Positions 1-11,457 are shown, numbered from the stretch's first letter. The stretch: DNA of 64,000 nucleotides from Mixophyes australis (GCA_036250195.1 JAVHZZ010000004.1:323108628-323172627), one strand, 5' to 3'. Program-made: numbers and translations. Notes: generated from the sequence alone by a model not told the origin.

Positions 1-340
1 TATGGTTGGAAATTGGGGTGCGCGGAGCAACTCTCCCTTGGAAAATTGTGCGAGTGCAAAAAACATGTATACTCTGCATTCTCCAAATACCGCACACTGA
101 AGTCTTCTCTCCCTCTTCTGGCCAGCCTTAACATCATCAAATGCTATGCTTTGTTATCTGAACTAAAGGCTTACCTGCACACAGCTTTTAAAGGCAAGTC
201 CTTCCCAAGCACTTGCAGCCATGGGACACCTGGGGCTCACCTGACACAAGTTGGAATTAATTAATGTAAAGAATGGAGAGCAAGTGAGTTGGGATTTACA
301 TTGTATAAACAAAGAAGGCATTGATCCTCTGAGTTTTTCA
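1..340. other. No recognisable feature
   Basis: This is AT-rich sequence without a convincing gene or repeat. A short open frame near position 13 has no domain or codon signal that I recognise. Confidence 0.4.
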
Positions 341-363
341 TATATATATATATATATATATAT
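340..363. repeat. (AT)n microsatellite at the break of a DIRS remnant
   Basis: About 12 AT dinucleotides in a row. The RT homology of the neighbouring minus-strand DIRS remnant stops exactly here, so the microsatellite marks its truncation point. Confidence 0.9.
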
Positions 364-585
364 CTCTCAAATCCGAAAAAGGAGGTAGGTCGAAAGGTCC
401 TAACATACCTCTCAAGGTGAATTCCTTATTCACTTTACAAAACAAAACTTGGGGGGAAAAAGAGCAGCGGATTTTAAATTGTGACAATCACTGGACCGTA
501 CCAGTCCAGCAATGGGCAACCTACACCCGAAAGTAAACCCTTCAAGAAGAAATTTGGCGTGCACGGTATCTGGAAAGAAACCTAG
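364..585 (-). pseudogene. Start of DIRS-type reverse transcriptase, truncated
   Basis: Read on the minus strand, positions 437-370 encode VNKEFTLRGMLGPFDLPPF. This resembles the N-terminal entry of vertebrate DIRS-type reverse transcriptases, which typically read 'G-x-(I/L)-L-G-P-F-x2-P-P-F-x-N/D-L' just before an 'SPLG-PKK' block. It follows the gag-like region in the expected gene order, with stop codons in between. The SPLG block and all catalytic motifs are missing because the frame runs into the AT microsatellite. The assignment rests on remembered family patterns, not on a search. Confidence 0.55.
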
Positions 586-2885
586 TCACTTATATAGACA
601 ATTCAAATTAATTGGGCTTTCACTGGCCGCTGTATTTCTTGTGCATTCTTTTGGAGAATGGAGACCTCGACAAATTGCGCAGATATGTCTATACCTGCAT
701 AACTCCCCCCTTCTGCAGGTGGAATTGTTGAAAGTTCTAGCTCCTGGAAATCTATCTTTTCCAATTTGACCTCCACCTGAATGCCGCATAAGTTTCGACC
801 AAGTTTCTACATCTCTACATTCCAGTGGGATCCGATCTAGACGACTAGCCTTCTCCCTAAAGCTCTCGTCGTATTTCCTCCATGAATTAGGCCCGTCGTT
901 AATTTCCATTTCTGCTATCAAGTGACGATAACGCCACAGGTTAATTAGAGCTTAAAGTCAAGTCTCCAAGTAACATCCCACAAAAACAGTAGCCTGAAAC
1001 CCAATTATGAAAGGAGCGATATGCCTCCTCACCTATACCCCCTTTACTGCAAGCAGTGGCTAAATCTTTTTTAGTTTGCTTTGTTAGAGAAAAAATATCC
1101 ACATATATATCTTTTTTAATTCTGTCTTTCATACAGGGCCTCAGTCCTGTTAACAACGCTGTATTGTCACAGCCTACCACGGGGCCGACCTATCGCTGCA
1201 CGAGGAGCCATTATCATGGGAGCTATCTTAGCAGGTTGACAAGTGATTTTTCAATAATTTAAGGAGCCTGCACGAGCCTTGTTCGTCATCCGACGAATCG
1301 CCATCATTAGATGACATAGGGGGGGCTATGTGTCTGTGTTCGTGACTGGTGAATAAGTAAAGAATTATTCTTGCCAACTGCAGGACCCGCAACCCTTGGT
1401 CCTTGCTGAGCTGTCTTGGGGCGCAACGTCTGTTGTCCTATTTGGTTGGAGTGTCTCTTCTCCTAACGACGCGACTTGGGACGATGCTCCAATTCCTCTT
1501 GACGAACCCATTTTACCTCCTTGCCATGCCTGTGTTACTGAGTGAGAGATTATATTAGCCAACGGGACCATATCTGACCTAGAAACCCCTACCCGTCCCG
1601 CACTACTAAACGATGAGAGTGCAGGGATATCAATACCCGTATTTATTTTTAAAACCTGGGGTTGGTGGCTAATGAACTGTATTATCCACTACCAATGAAT
1701 TGGAGAACGGATTCAAACCCTGCTGGGAAAATGGGCCTTGTAATGGTAATGCCATGTTAGAATAATCGAAGGGCAGTCTTCTGTCCTGCGGAGGATAGGG
1801 TGCTGACCACTGTGAGCCTGCGTCAAGGTCTCTTTGTGTAGAAGGTGGTGGGTAAGGGAGAGAAGACCATGTTGTGGGGCTATTAACAGTTTAAAAATTC
1901 TGCATTGGTGGGGACGGTTATCGGCTCTGATTGAATAAAGCTGGATTTAGCTTGCTCTTGATTGCATTGCCATGTGATCGTGGCGAGGCCATGAATTATC
2001 CGCACTTAAAGGCCTAAAAGAGGCATCATCCGGTGAAGGACTATTTCCCTGCCACAAACTTTGGGGAGGGTGTGATGATTGCCTTAACACCGTTTCAGCT
2101 TGAGAAAAGAGGAAGGGGGAGTGTGACTCATATATTTGGGGAACACTCAATGTCGTGGGAGGATTAACAAATGTATGGGGACAGCCTCTTCCTCTCAACC
2201 CCCCTTCTGGCATGAGAGGTGGTAATCCTAAAGGGACATATTGTTGTTGCCCAAATGTGGGAGCATGACCTAATTGATTTGCAAAAGTTACACCTGCATT
2301 CAATATATTGTTGTTTCCAATATTAATAGGATCCCTGTTTACATCTGCTGTGGCAACCATGTGCCCACTGACACTTTCAATTGAAAGGACACTTTATAGC
2401 ATCCCTTGTTTGTAAATGTGTATTGTTCATACTCCTCCTAGAGGTTGAAGGAGAGGAGGCTATGCCCCTCCTCCCTTTTCTCCCCCTCCGTCCATTTCAG
2501 CTGGAGATGGGCGCACAGCCCTCTCTGGAGCATGGGCTCTCCTCCCTTTGCCTGGTCTGCTATGTACCTGCCGCCCGGAGCCTCTAATGAGCTCCGGCGC
2601 AGGTGCTAAATTAGTGGGCACAGAGTCTGCGACGGCACGAGGCTCCCCTCGGCCGCTCGCAGATTCACTCGCAGGGTGATCTATATTGGCCGGCGCACCC
2701 TCCGCCGGGGGCGGGGCTGCCACCTCAACAATTGCTGCGGCTTCTCCGCTGTATGAGAATCGGGCTGAGGGGACTACTTTGCGGCGATGGGTCATGGTTG
2801 AATTAATGGGGGCAGTCATATTAAAGGGCCAAAAGGGGAAAAATGACAGTGACTGAAGGGAGGGGGTTAATGACAGGACGAGCAC
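586..2885 (-). pseudogene. Decayed DIRS-type gag-like region
   Basis: Several minus-strand open pieces follow each other from 2885 to 586 (2885-2460, 2360-1947, 1571-1365, 1180-941, 921-586) and are separated by stops or frame changes. The first is rich in Pro, Ala and Arg. The fourth contains 'IKKDIYVDIFSLT' and 'FHNWVSGYCFCGMLLG'. The last has 'WRKYDESFREKA' and then a cysteine/histidine cluster spaced C-x5-C-x5-H-x-C-x2-C-x3-H-x4-C (about 710-630). This order of a YVD(I/L)FSL block, a W-x-x-(Y/F)-D-x-x-FR block and a Cys/His knuckle is what I know from the gag-like ORF of amphibian and fish DIRS/tyrosine-recombinase retrotransposons. The knuckle would bind the element RNA. The copy is dead. 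A different retroelement class with a similar knuckle is the main alternative. Confidence 0.55.
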
Positions 2886-3160
2886 TAAAAGGGGAAGCTA
2901 ATTACTGACAGGGAAAGGTAAAATAAAGGAAAAGGCAAGAGAGAAAATTAAAGATAAGAAAGAAGAATATGACAATAAAGAGAAATAAAAAATGTTATTG
3001 ATACAAATGCCTTGGCTAACGCTGGAGATGTTTCCAATCCGCAGGTCCAGGAATCAAGAGAGCCAGCCCACTCAAACAGTAAGATTTATTACTTTATTCA
3101 GGCCCCTCCCCTTATAACTATGGTGGGCTGGCAGTGACAGAAATTTAACCCTTAATGGCC
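2886..3160 (-). mobile_element. Probable 5' leader or terminal region of the DIRS remnant
   Basis: This stretch lies upstream of the gag-like region on the minus strand. It contains a purine-rich tract (2890-2985) and a segment near 3000-3140. I do not see a clear terminal repeat, so the boundary is a guess. Confidence 0.3.
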
Positions 3161-3654
3161 CGTGTTATCAGTTATAACACAATATTTTAATTGCCCTCAG
3201 CTTAAGGCTTCACTTAAACTGAAGTTTTTACTCTATTACATTTTAAAAAAACAAAAAAAATTGTTTTTGCATTTAGCTAGTCATTTAAACAGATGCATAT
3301 CTCTAATTAACCTCTGGTATGTTCATATCATTTTATGAATGGTGAAAAGTTAACCCACTTATCAAAGTTGTCTGTTATTGTGCGATATGTCTTATTTCTC
3401 ACCTTGTGCATTTCTGTAATGCTGTTGCTTGAAGAGTGTTAGACCAATGTGCTAATAAAAAGGCAGATTTAGAGAGGTTGTGAAATGTAGTTTTATGCTC
3501 ACAGATATAATTGCTGCTTTCACTACATTTTTTTCTCTTTTAACCATATTTTTTTTTTTTTTTTTTTAAATGTTGGGTTAAATAATCAATACAATACCTA
3601 TGTCCAAATAAGCTACTCCAAATCCAAAACCTAGTGGTTGGAAAAAGCCCCTAA
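3161..3654. other. AT-rich sequence, no gene seen
   Basis: The stretch holds a poly-T run (3548-3567) and short A and T tracts but nothing else that I recognise. Confidence 0.4.
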
Positions 3655-3712
3655 GGACTGTACAGTGCTGCGGAATTAGTGGCGCTATATAAATTGATGA
3701 TGATGATGGATT
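3655..3712 (+). repeat. LINE/SINE 3' tail ending in (GAT)n
   Basis: 'gctgcggaattagtggcgc' followed by tatataaattgatgatgatg is the 3' tail of a very common frog LINE-derived repeat. The same tail ends the longer copy at 54,140-54,276. Confidence 0.7.
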
Positions 3713-5049
3713 GTCACGTAAATGGCATTAATCAGATTTCAGTATTGCTTTTTAGAGAGGCATATTTAAGGGAGGGTTGGCAAAAAAAATCCAGGTGACG
3801 CCGCCCAAGGTAGCCCACTATGGGACTGGCCCGGGAGGGGGGGGGGAAATGTTTCCTCCTGCCCCCCAGCCCAGCTTGCCCCTGGGCATGTTGGCATATT
3901 ATTTCCAGGGAGTATCGCTTGGCAATGTCTCTAATTGTTCTTAGTGACTGTTTATTAACATCGTTGTTCAATGGTGCAAACTTTCATTTAAATAGCATCC
4001 AATGAAACATTTGTTTTTGTTCTTTAATTTGCACTAGACAAATGTTATGCTATGGTTTTATGCAGGTTTGTACATTTTTTTTTAATCTAACTAGAATTGT
4101 TTTATCGATGCTGATGTATATCATTTAATAGTAAAATTCGGGAACAGTTCCTGCACCCTTTTATTTTAACTGAGACTTCCAATCAAGTCTGTAGATGTTA
4201 TGGCCTAAGCAAAGTTCAGGTTGCATATGTTATGTTATCTTTTTTTGGGGGGTTTTTTCCATTTAAAAATGAGAAAAACCCTTGTCGTGAATCAAGTAGG
4301 AACATGAAACGTGCCAGACTTTACTTCTCTTGAGCCCATATTGTCAAAAGGTTTGAGCACTTGACGCCCACATTAATTGACCAAAGCCCCATAAAATTTT
4401 ACATCTAGAGTATTTTTAGAAAAACTTTGAGAAATTATGTAATGCCCTGCGAATCACAGGTAAAGAACTGCATCTACCTTTGGGAAGTTCATTGCAAAAT
4501 TGCGTTGGCCGTTTTTTTGGGTGAACAAACTGCAAACTACTGCCCCAGGCTGCTCACTAGAGCCCCAACTGCACTAGAAGCATGCAGAGACGGTTACAAA
4601 AAGTCCACCAAAAACGTGAATTTTGGCGCCACAGTGTACTAGAAGGCTTCAGCCAAAGATTAACTGTTGGAAGTTAGTGTGTTGTTAATGCTGGCTGTGA
4701 GTTATGCTATGTGACTGCTGGCTGGGATAATGCAGGACCTTCCCACAAAGAGCTGTTGAATGCTATCTGTATAATTGCACTAAAAGTATTGTGATTGATT
4801 TGTCTAGATAATCTGCTGCTGCAGCATGTAGTGTAATTGTCTAATTAACCCGTTAGCAGCCAGTTGGCTCACAAAAGTATTTATCCAGTGAAACCCTGGA
4901 AGCACAGTGCCTAACTTCAAAATGAGATATATTTATTCAGTGATCTATGTGTTGTAGTGATTTATGTTTGCACACTGCTGATATTGACACAAGATTTCTA
5001 AATTGTTATTTATTTTGTGATATGTTGACTTACTTTGCATATTAAAGGT
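3713..5049. other. AT-rich sequence, no gene seen
   Basis: The stretch contains a G9 run near 3838 and short poly-T tracts. No open frame has recognisable protein features. Confidence 0.4.
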
Positions 5050-5340
5050 CCCTCCTTTCCTACACGACCTCTACTAGTTTGCCACGGTGGTAAAACCTTA
5101 CTCCGCAAGTAAAGAGAATAAACCAATGAGTTTATGCAGTTTTAGCCCTTCCAACTACTCGCCTTCCCTCTGCCTCTCTTCCATACCACCGGGCCTTTGG
5201 AATCAGCTTACACACCTCCTGAGGCACCAACCTAATGCCTTGTTAAAACTACATTGTTCAAGAATACATCATACTCATGATTGCACAGAACTCTTCAATG
5301 CTTTTCTTCACATGTAGTGCTTAAGATCTCATGTAACATA
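5050..5340 (+). repeat. LINE 3'-end fragment (decayed end of an endonuclease/RT ORF)
   Basis: The plus-strand frame at 5087-5317 reads 'IPPGLWNQLTHLLRHQPNAL'. It resembles the C-terminus of L2/CR1/RTE-type LINE ORF2 proteins ('P-x-LWNSLP-x2-LR-x3-SL-x2-FK-x2-LKTHLF'). The fragment is short and degenerate. Confidence 0.45.
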
Positions 5341-6429
5341 CTGGAGAAAATATATCTAGTGAAGAAAGCCTTTACAAAACTTGTTACTAGGTAGATTGGA
5401 AGCATACACTACAAAAATCTGGAAATGCTTCCTGCACAAAGCCTGTCTACACTGTGCAACTGTAGCAAGTTTGTTCCCCCTCACTGTACCAGCAGTCTGT
5501 GCTGTGAGTTATACCAGTGGAATGCAGTTCCTGTCCGTGTTCTAGTAGATTGCACAACCCTCACCCCCCTCCCGCAAGTGTCTACTCAAAGCCCTATACC
5601 CCATTACTTAGCCCATAGGCATGTTGCAGAGCCACGTAATTCAAATAACGGTCCTGACTGGTGTGTGTTTTGTTCCAGAGCCTCTGAATTTAAGCTGATT
5701 AGGTGTGCCCTATCTATTTATTTGCTCCCAATCCTCTCCATAATTGTAAAGGGGAGTGAATTTATTTCATTTGTATCACCACTTCATATTTTCATAATTA
5801 CTGTTTGCTAGGTATGGTAAAAGCATGGTTCATACTTAAGCAAATACTTACTCTACATAGGCTTGAATTTGACCATTGTAAGGGAATATTTAAGAAGTGG
5901 TATAGATCAAAACTGTAGTGTTTTAATAAGGTGTTTACAAATTGTACAAAAAGTAAAAATTAGCCACAAACTGGACATATTTACACTATAAACAATCTTT
6001 TTTATATCTTTTTTATTTTATTTGCATACATTATTTTAAATTTTTTTCAGTTTAAAAACAGTAGAAATATTCGATTTGTAAAACATGAAACTGTTGGCCC
6101 AGAATTGCAAATTGTCCAACAAACTAAAGTAGCAGATTATATTAGGGCAGAACACCGGTTTTGGATGAAAGTTAGGCTAGTGAGACATGAGCACCTGCAA
6201 TTGTCTGCCCATGGGATTAGCTTTTTAAACTTTGTGCTTGCCCTTATATCGAAGACATTGTAAACAATGTGTTTCTGCATCCTACTGCCAAGTAAAATAA
6301 AGATTTGTGGTTCTGAAGCTCTATTGCAAATAAGTGATCTTCTGATAATGTATAACCTTTTATTAAACCTAAAATCCCATTAGTATTCAACTATTATGAG
6401 CTCCTATATAAAAACATGTAAAATATAAA
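5341..6429. other. AT-rich sequence, no gene seen
   Basis: This block looks single-copy. I recognise no gene, element end or strong hairpin in it. Confidence 0.35.
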
Positions 6430-6469
6430 GGTCATACCATGTCAGTTCATCCAGCTATGACACCCACCC

Positions 6470-7053
6470 AAATCATCAGATACGACACACAAACTTGTGA
6501 TGAACATGTCATCCGACTGGGGAACAGGTTGAACATTAAGGAAATTAGATTAGATTAGATTACAGCTGGGTGCAGTATACAACCATTGTTCGTCCAATGA
6601 TACCCTTGAACTTCATCCCGAATCGCGTAAGAATAGTTTTCACTAAAGTCCAGGAGAACAATAGCTTTGTCATGGTCAAGGTTGGCCTTCATTTCTTTTA
6701 GAAACTTTGAGCCTTAGCAATAAATGAATAAGGGGCAAGTTTTTCTATTTTATCGATCAAAGTTTCTAATTCATCTTGAGGGTGACAGTCTTCAAATTTC
6801 TCAAGTAGAATGCGTTTTAATTTTTCACTTGATGGACACTGAGAGCAGTGTCGTAGCATGCGGTCTCTGTTCTCTTTTGAACAGACTAAGTAGGTTATTA
6901 GGTCGTGGTAGGTCTCTTTTATATGACAGGCATAAGGCAAAAGACTTAATTTCTGATGAATTGTACAAACACATACAGAATGTGTTCCAGAGGACCCTGC
7001 CAACATGCACCATTTTGGACGCAGCATACAGAATTTTGAGAAGCCTATTTTAA
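6470..7053 (-). pseudogene. Transposase-like domain, family unassigned, broken
   Basis: On the minus strand one frame (7027-6698) includes 'MLRHCSQCPSSEKLKRILLE', with a C-x2-C pair. After a one-base shift near 6695 the reading continues through 'KAIVLLDFSENYSY' and then 'QGYHWTN' (about 6660-6580), and later a VVSDDL block near 6485. This 'D-F-x-E-N-Y ... Y-H-W ... L-H-P ... V-S-D' layout is familiar from a widespread family of uncharacterised eukaryotic transposase-like proteins, in which the Asp residues are probably catalytic. I cannot name the superfamily safely. The N-terminus and the rest of the C-terminus are absent. Confidence 0.55.
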
Positions 7054-7274
7054 ATGCTAGGGTATTCTTAAGAGGGGCAAGGGGTAATTGTTATGAGGAA
7101 TTTAATGGTGGTGTTTAAAATTCCAAAAGCTAAACACCTGGTGGTCAAAATTATAATATTACTTTTCGCTCTTGAGGAGGAAATTTGATTTGAACAGTAA
7201 AAACTCATACAGCAATCAAAATCCCATTATTTTTTTCTTTAATAGCCTTTTGAAGTATACTTTACTTTAAGGGT

Positions 7275-7277
7275 CAC

Positions 7278-7308
<31 letters not shown>

Positions 7309-7310
7309 TT
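7275..7310. repeat. Poly-A run
   Basis: A long A homopolymer near 7279-7306 followed by T-rich sequence. It could be a retroposon tail, but no parent sequence is visible beside it. Confidence 0.7.
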
Positions 7311-7595
7311 TTTTTTCTTTTTTTTAACTCCTCTGCCTCAGGTTGATAATGCTCATTGAACACAAGAATTTTCTTGATTGTTGCACTAAATGTTTTTTTA
7401 ATGCCTCTCAGTTAGGCAAGATTTATAGAACTTTTTTCTGAAATCCTCATATTGGGATTGACAAAGGATAAGAATGTCAAAGTGATATGTCGATTAGGCA
7501 CTGAGAATTTTTTTATGAAATATATCGCACTAAAAAATGGAGAATCAGGAGTGGCATTTCTGAGCAATATTACATAACTTTTGACCCACTATATC

Positions 7596-7967
7596 CAGGG
7601 CCGGATTAAGGGAATGGAGGCCCCTGGGCTAAGGGGGCCTCCATTCCCCCATGAGGCCCCCAATGTGAGCCCCCCCCCAAGCACTTACCTGTCAGTGCAG
7701 TCCTCCTTCCGCGGCGTGCTGGAAGCTCCTTACTGAGGAGATCTCGCGAGAGTTCACAAACTCTCGCAAGATCTCCTCAGTAAGCAGATTACTGAGCGGC
7801 TCCGGGGACGGAGGACTGCACTGACAGTGCTCAGCAGCATTGATCGGGCTGGGGGCGCCCCCGCCCCCGGACCAATCAATAATGCTGCTGAAGACTTTGA
7901 AGGGCCCCCTGGATGCCCGAGGCCCCTGGGCTATAGCCCAGTTAGACCTCGGGTTAATCTGGCCCTG
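7596..7967. mobile_element. hAT-type MITE with perfect 8-bp TSD
   Basis: The ends are CAGGGCCGGATTAAGG and, inverted, CAGGGCCAGATTAACCC. The flanks are the identical 8-mer actatatc (7588-7595 and 7968-7975). Short CAGGG-type terminal inverted repeats plus an 8-bp duplication define hAT MITEs. The centre (7691-7826) is a long hairpin with arms such as gtcagtgcagtcctcc / ggaggactgcactgac and an inner ctgaggagatct / agatctcctcag pair. Confidence 0.9.
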
Positions 7968-8102
7968 ACTATATCTCAGAAACTGATGCCTAGAGAAGAT
8001 AAATTGTACATGTGTTAGTAGCTATGTGCTAGTATCAAGTGTACCAAGTTTCATGAAAATCTGAGTGGTTTGATGGCTGGGTGAACTGACATGGAATGAC
8101 CC

Positions 8103-8416
8103 ATAATACATAACATATGATTACAAAAAAATCACAGTAATTGAGCAACATGAATCAATATAAATGAACTCTGTATGAGCTGCTGGATAATTGTATACAA
8201 TGTCAACCTATTCAAATAATTTCCTTAATGTTCAACCTATTCCCATTAGTAGGCAGTTATGGGAATTAAATGATTGTCCATTAATTAAATATCGGCCACT
8301 TTCCAGTCAGTATTAGTTCTCAGTTTGATCACACAGGTACTGAAATGATTACAATGTACTGCTTGCAAGCAAACTGTCAATGTGGAAATGATCCGTCTTT
8401 TCCTCTACCCAGGTAG
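8103..8416. other. AT-rich sequence, no gene seen
   Basis: Apart from the inverted segment near 8221-8238 shared with 6525-6545, nothing is recognised here. Confidence 0.35.
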
Positions 8417-8418
8417 TA

Positions 8419-8623
8419 CAGGGTGATTCAAAAGTCGCAGTACACCCTTTTATTTCAAAAACTTTACAGGAAATTGGGAAACCTGAATACTCCAGTAAGG
8501 TATGGGTGACGTGGTCTATCTTTTACGGTATGTACCAAACATGGGCGCCATCTTTAAATCGGCCCAATTTCTGTAGAGTTTTTTTGAAATAAAAGGGTGT
8601 ACTGCGACTTTTGAATCACCCTG
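8419..8623. mobile_element. Mariner-like MITE, 205 bp, long inverted repeats
   Basis: The arms begin CAGGGTGATTCAAAAGTCGC on both ends and extend about 50 bp. The element is flanked by TA on each side (8417-8418 and 8624-8625), as expected for Tc1/mariner insertion. Confidence 0.85.
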
Positions 8624-8830
8624 TAGTTTAATAGACTTGAAGATTCATTCTTTTGCATCAAAAGTTTTCCTACCTTAATCCTGATGCTTGGGGTTTGAGG
8701 GATCCTCAATGTGTATCCCATTAGGCAGTGAAACTTTTACCCGTTGTTCTTTCACGGGGTAAAGCCGTTCAGCCGGGCTGTTTGTCTATGGAGGAGAGAT
8801 GTCCAAATGATCTGAGGGCACAGTGGTTCT

Positions 8831-9272
8831 TATGGGGCAGCCGAGATGAGCTTAGTAAAGGGTTTACACTCTTCCATGATGTTACAGTGCTGTATCGGTC
8901 GATGGTTCATTGAGACTGCACAACCTCGTGCTACCAGGTCTATGGGGCAGCCGAGATGAGCTTAGTGAAGGGTTTACACTCTTCCATGATGTTACAGTGC
9001 TTTATCGGTCGATGGTTCATTGAGACTGCACAACCTCGTGCTACCAGGTCTATGGGGCAGCCGAGATGAGCTTAGTGAAGGGTTTACACTCTTCCATGAT
9101 GTTACAGTGCTGTATCGGTCGATGGTTCATTGAGACTGCATAACCTCGTGCTACCAGGTCTATGGGGCAGCCGAGATGAGCTTAGTGAAGGGTTTACACT
9201 CTTCCATGATGTTACAGTGCTGTATCGGTCGATGGTTCATTGAGACTGCACAACCTCGTGCCACCAGGTCTA
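8831..9272. repeat. Minisatellite: four 110-bp tandem units
   Basis: Units begin tatggggcagccgagatgag at 8831, 8941, 9051 and 9161. The period is exactly 110 bp and the units differ by only a few substitutions. Sequence before 8831 resembles a degenerate flank, not a fifth copy. Confidence 0.95.
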
Positions 9273-9572
9273 TGCCGTCCTACTGCTGATACACCAGCAG
9301 CATTCATTCAAAATCCAAATGTCAATTTTTTGGCATATATGTCAGATATGTGGGAACTCATGCGTCGATAGTCTAACGGTGAAAATAATCTACCTATTTA
9401 GGTTTTTATTTTTCTGTAGAATTGTTTTTTTTTCCTTGAATACTTTGCTCATAGTACTGTGTTTTTTAAACCTTGAAAAAAATATATATTTTTTTCTATC
9501 ATTCTAGATATCGAATTCCAATTAATGCCAGATCAGTCTTGTCTCCATTTTCTAATTTGAGGGCACAGGAGG
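9273..9572. other. AT-rich sequence, no gene seen
   Basis: A T-rich block with no recognised signal. It may be part of the DIRS element that starts to be readable after 9573. Confidence 0.3.
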
Positions 9573-10930
9573 GTGCCACACTTACCTGGGATCCGCCCGA
9601 CCAGAACAATCTTTTTTAATTTTATTTCTGGCAAGGGTACCTTCCCCTTTAGTCTCGCTCCCTGTTGTGAACAGAGAAGGGATCGGAATGGGCATCTTGG
9701 TACGCAGGGCGGGGCGTGTGCATTGAAGCCCCATAGTCCTAGACATACAAATTCTCAATCAATTTGTGAATGCACGAAATTTCAAAATGGTGTCTGTCAA
9801 GAAGATTTTGTAACCTCAATAGATTTGTAGGGGACTTATTTCCACATTCCTATTGCAATACAGCATGATCAATTTCTTCAAATCTTCATCAACTGCTGTC
9901 TCTTCCAGTTCTCCTGCCGTACTTTTGACCTTTCCACATCTCCAAGGACCTTTTACAAGGTGCTGGTAGTACTCATGTCTGCTCTCAGAAGGCATGTCAT
10001 AACCCTATGACCGTATTTAGACAACATTCTTGTCATAGCAAAGTCAGAACACATTGCCAAAGCATAACATTATAGGTGATTCTTTTTGTACAGCAGCATG
10101 GCTGGGTTGTCAATATAGCAATAAGTATCTTTTGCCTTTAATAACTCCAGTTCCTGGGAGTTCTGATAGATGGCGTAAAATTCAAAATATGTCTGTCACA
10201 GGAAAGGCTTGTAAAGCTTCAATCTTTGACACACCAGATCCCGTGTCAAAGATTGGTATTAGTGATGACTTTCCTTCCGCCTATTGGGGATGTTCTTTTC
10301 CACCATAGAAATTCTTCCATGGGCAAGGTGGTATATGCAAGACCCTTAACTAGATCTAGTTAGATTCTCTTAACCTTATGGTCTGTCTTTCAAAAACCAT
10401 AAAACAGTTACTTGGTGGCAGCATTTAAGAAAAAGAATTCAAGGTATGACTCTTTGAGAACCAGCGTGGATACTGCTTACAAACGTTTCACGCTTCACAG
10501 GATAGGGAGCTTATCTGCTGCTTGCAAAAATAAATTAAGGCACATGGCTAGAAAAGGAACGGCATCTACATTTGAATATCCTAGAAATTAAAGCAGTTTA
10601 GCATAATATACCTAAATAGTACCTAAAAAACAAAAAACAACATTGTTTGCAGTGGCTTGAAGAATGCTTCAAGAACAGCCATGGCCTCTACTATGCTGGC
10701 CAGGTCTTCTACACCAGGGACCAAATCCTCACCCGAAACCATTTCTATTAAATTGCAAAATGTCTCTCTGAGTTATTAATATACCTGTTCAAGCGAGAAC
10801 TAATATTTCTTGTATTTATTATAGAATCTTGAAGATTAGTTTTGTGGTCCAAGGAGAACATGGAGATTCCCATGTCTGCAAGTATCACAATTATTTTGTA
10901 ATTTCTTAAAGATGGTTTTAATAAAGTTCT
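9573..10930 (+). pseudogene. DIRS-type RT and RNase H, decayed
   Basis: Plus-strand readings in successive frames recover the core of a DIRS-type polymerase. 'CQEDFVTSIDL' then 'TYFHIPI' (about 9790-9855) matches the 'DF-x2-S-(I/V)-DLKDAYFHIPI' block. 'FDLSTSPRTF' (about 9922-9951) matches 'FGLSTSPRTF'. 'PYLDNILVIA' (10,011-10,040) matches the 'PYLDDLLI' catalytic motif, with Asn in place of the second Asp. 'LQFLGVLIDG' (about 10,145-10,175) and 'TWWQHLRKRIQGMTL' (about 10,408-10,450) match the following RNase H part. Several stops and frame changes show that the copy is dead. I did not find a readable tyrosine recombinase. Confidence 0.75.
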
Positions 10931-11249
10931 CATTCTCTCTACACTGACAGTTCAGGCATCTACATTATTTTTTAATTTTTTTCAAAAGATGAAGGAATAG
11001 GATCAATCCTTATGCCCATCTTGAGATATCAATATTGTTTTGGGTTCCTTAATTTCAGATTCTTTTGAACCATTGCAAGATATTCATCTGAAATAGCTCA
11101 CGCTTTAAGTTTTGTTTCTAGTAGCAACTACTTCTACTTGAGTAGAAGTGAGAGATCTACATGCCATTTGGTGTAAGGAATTTATGCACTAAAAGTGTTA
11201 TTATTCTGTAGCCCACCCTGTTGATTTATACTGGATTGGTATGTCAAAT
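10931..11249. mobile_element. Presumed remainder of the DIRS element, not readable
   Basis: The stretch lies between the decayed RNase H region and the terminal-repeat-like segment. No protein motif is visible. Membership of the element is inferred from position only. Confidence 0.3.
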
Positions 11250-11345
11250 GTAAGGGCTGCCATGGAGTATGTAAAGGAATGAGAGAATTTTACTCACCAG
11301 TAATTTAATTTCTTAGAAGTACTCCATGGCAATCCTATATAGCCA
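11250..11345 (+). repeat. DIRS-type terminal repeat segment
   Basis: The segment holds 'gggctgccatggagtatgta' and, about 45 bp later, its inverted partner 'agtactccatggcaatcc', around 'ttactcaccagtaatttaat'. A 'catggagtac ... ttactcaccggtaatt' module is what I remember from the inverted terminal repeats of fish and frog DIRS elements. It lies in the expected place, downstream of the RT/RNase H remains. Confidence 0.5.
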
Positions 11346-11457
11346 CCCATATCTTTATCTATGTTTTTGTAGGACAGCTTAGGAAATTAGACAGCGGTAT
11401 CGAGAAGGCACCTTACATATCCTCTAGGTGTTTTTCTTTTTTCCCTGTCTATACTCG

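Larger units (their letters stand above)
6430..8102 (-). mobile_element. DNA transposon remnant with inverted ends and a transposase fragment
   Basis: The left end (6433-6465) carries a sequence whose reverse complement 'gatgaactgacatggtatga' is closely matched at the right end (about 8073-8102, 'gggtgaactgacatggaatg'). A minus-strand transposase fragment lies inside. A second inverted pair, 'ttccttaatgttcaacct', occurs at 6525-6545 (reverse) and 8221-8238 (forward). That second pair breaks simple nesting and implies a rearrangement. A 372-bp MITE has inserted at 7596-7967. The superfamily is not assigned. Confidence 0.5.

Noticed and set aside
6724..7053. Plus-strand open frame of 109 codons
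   Set aside because: The minus strand over the same bases gives the recognisable transposase motifs; the plus frame is its shadow.
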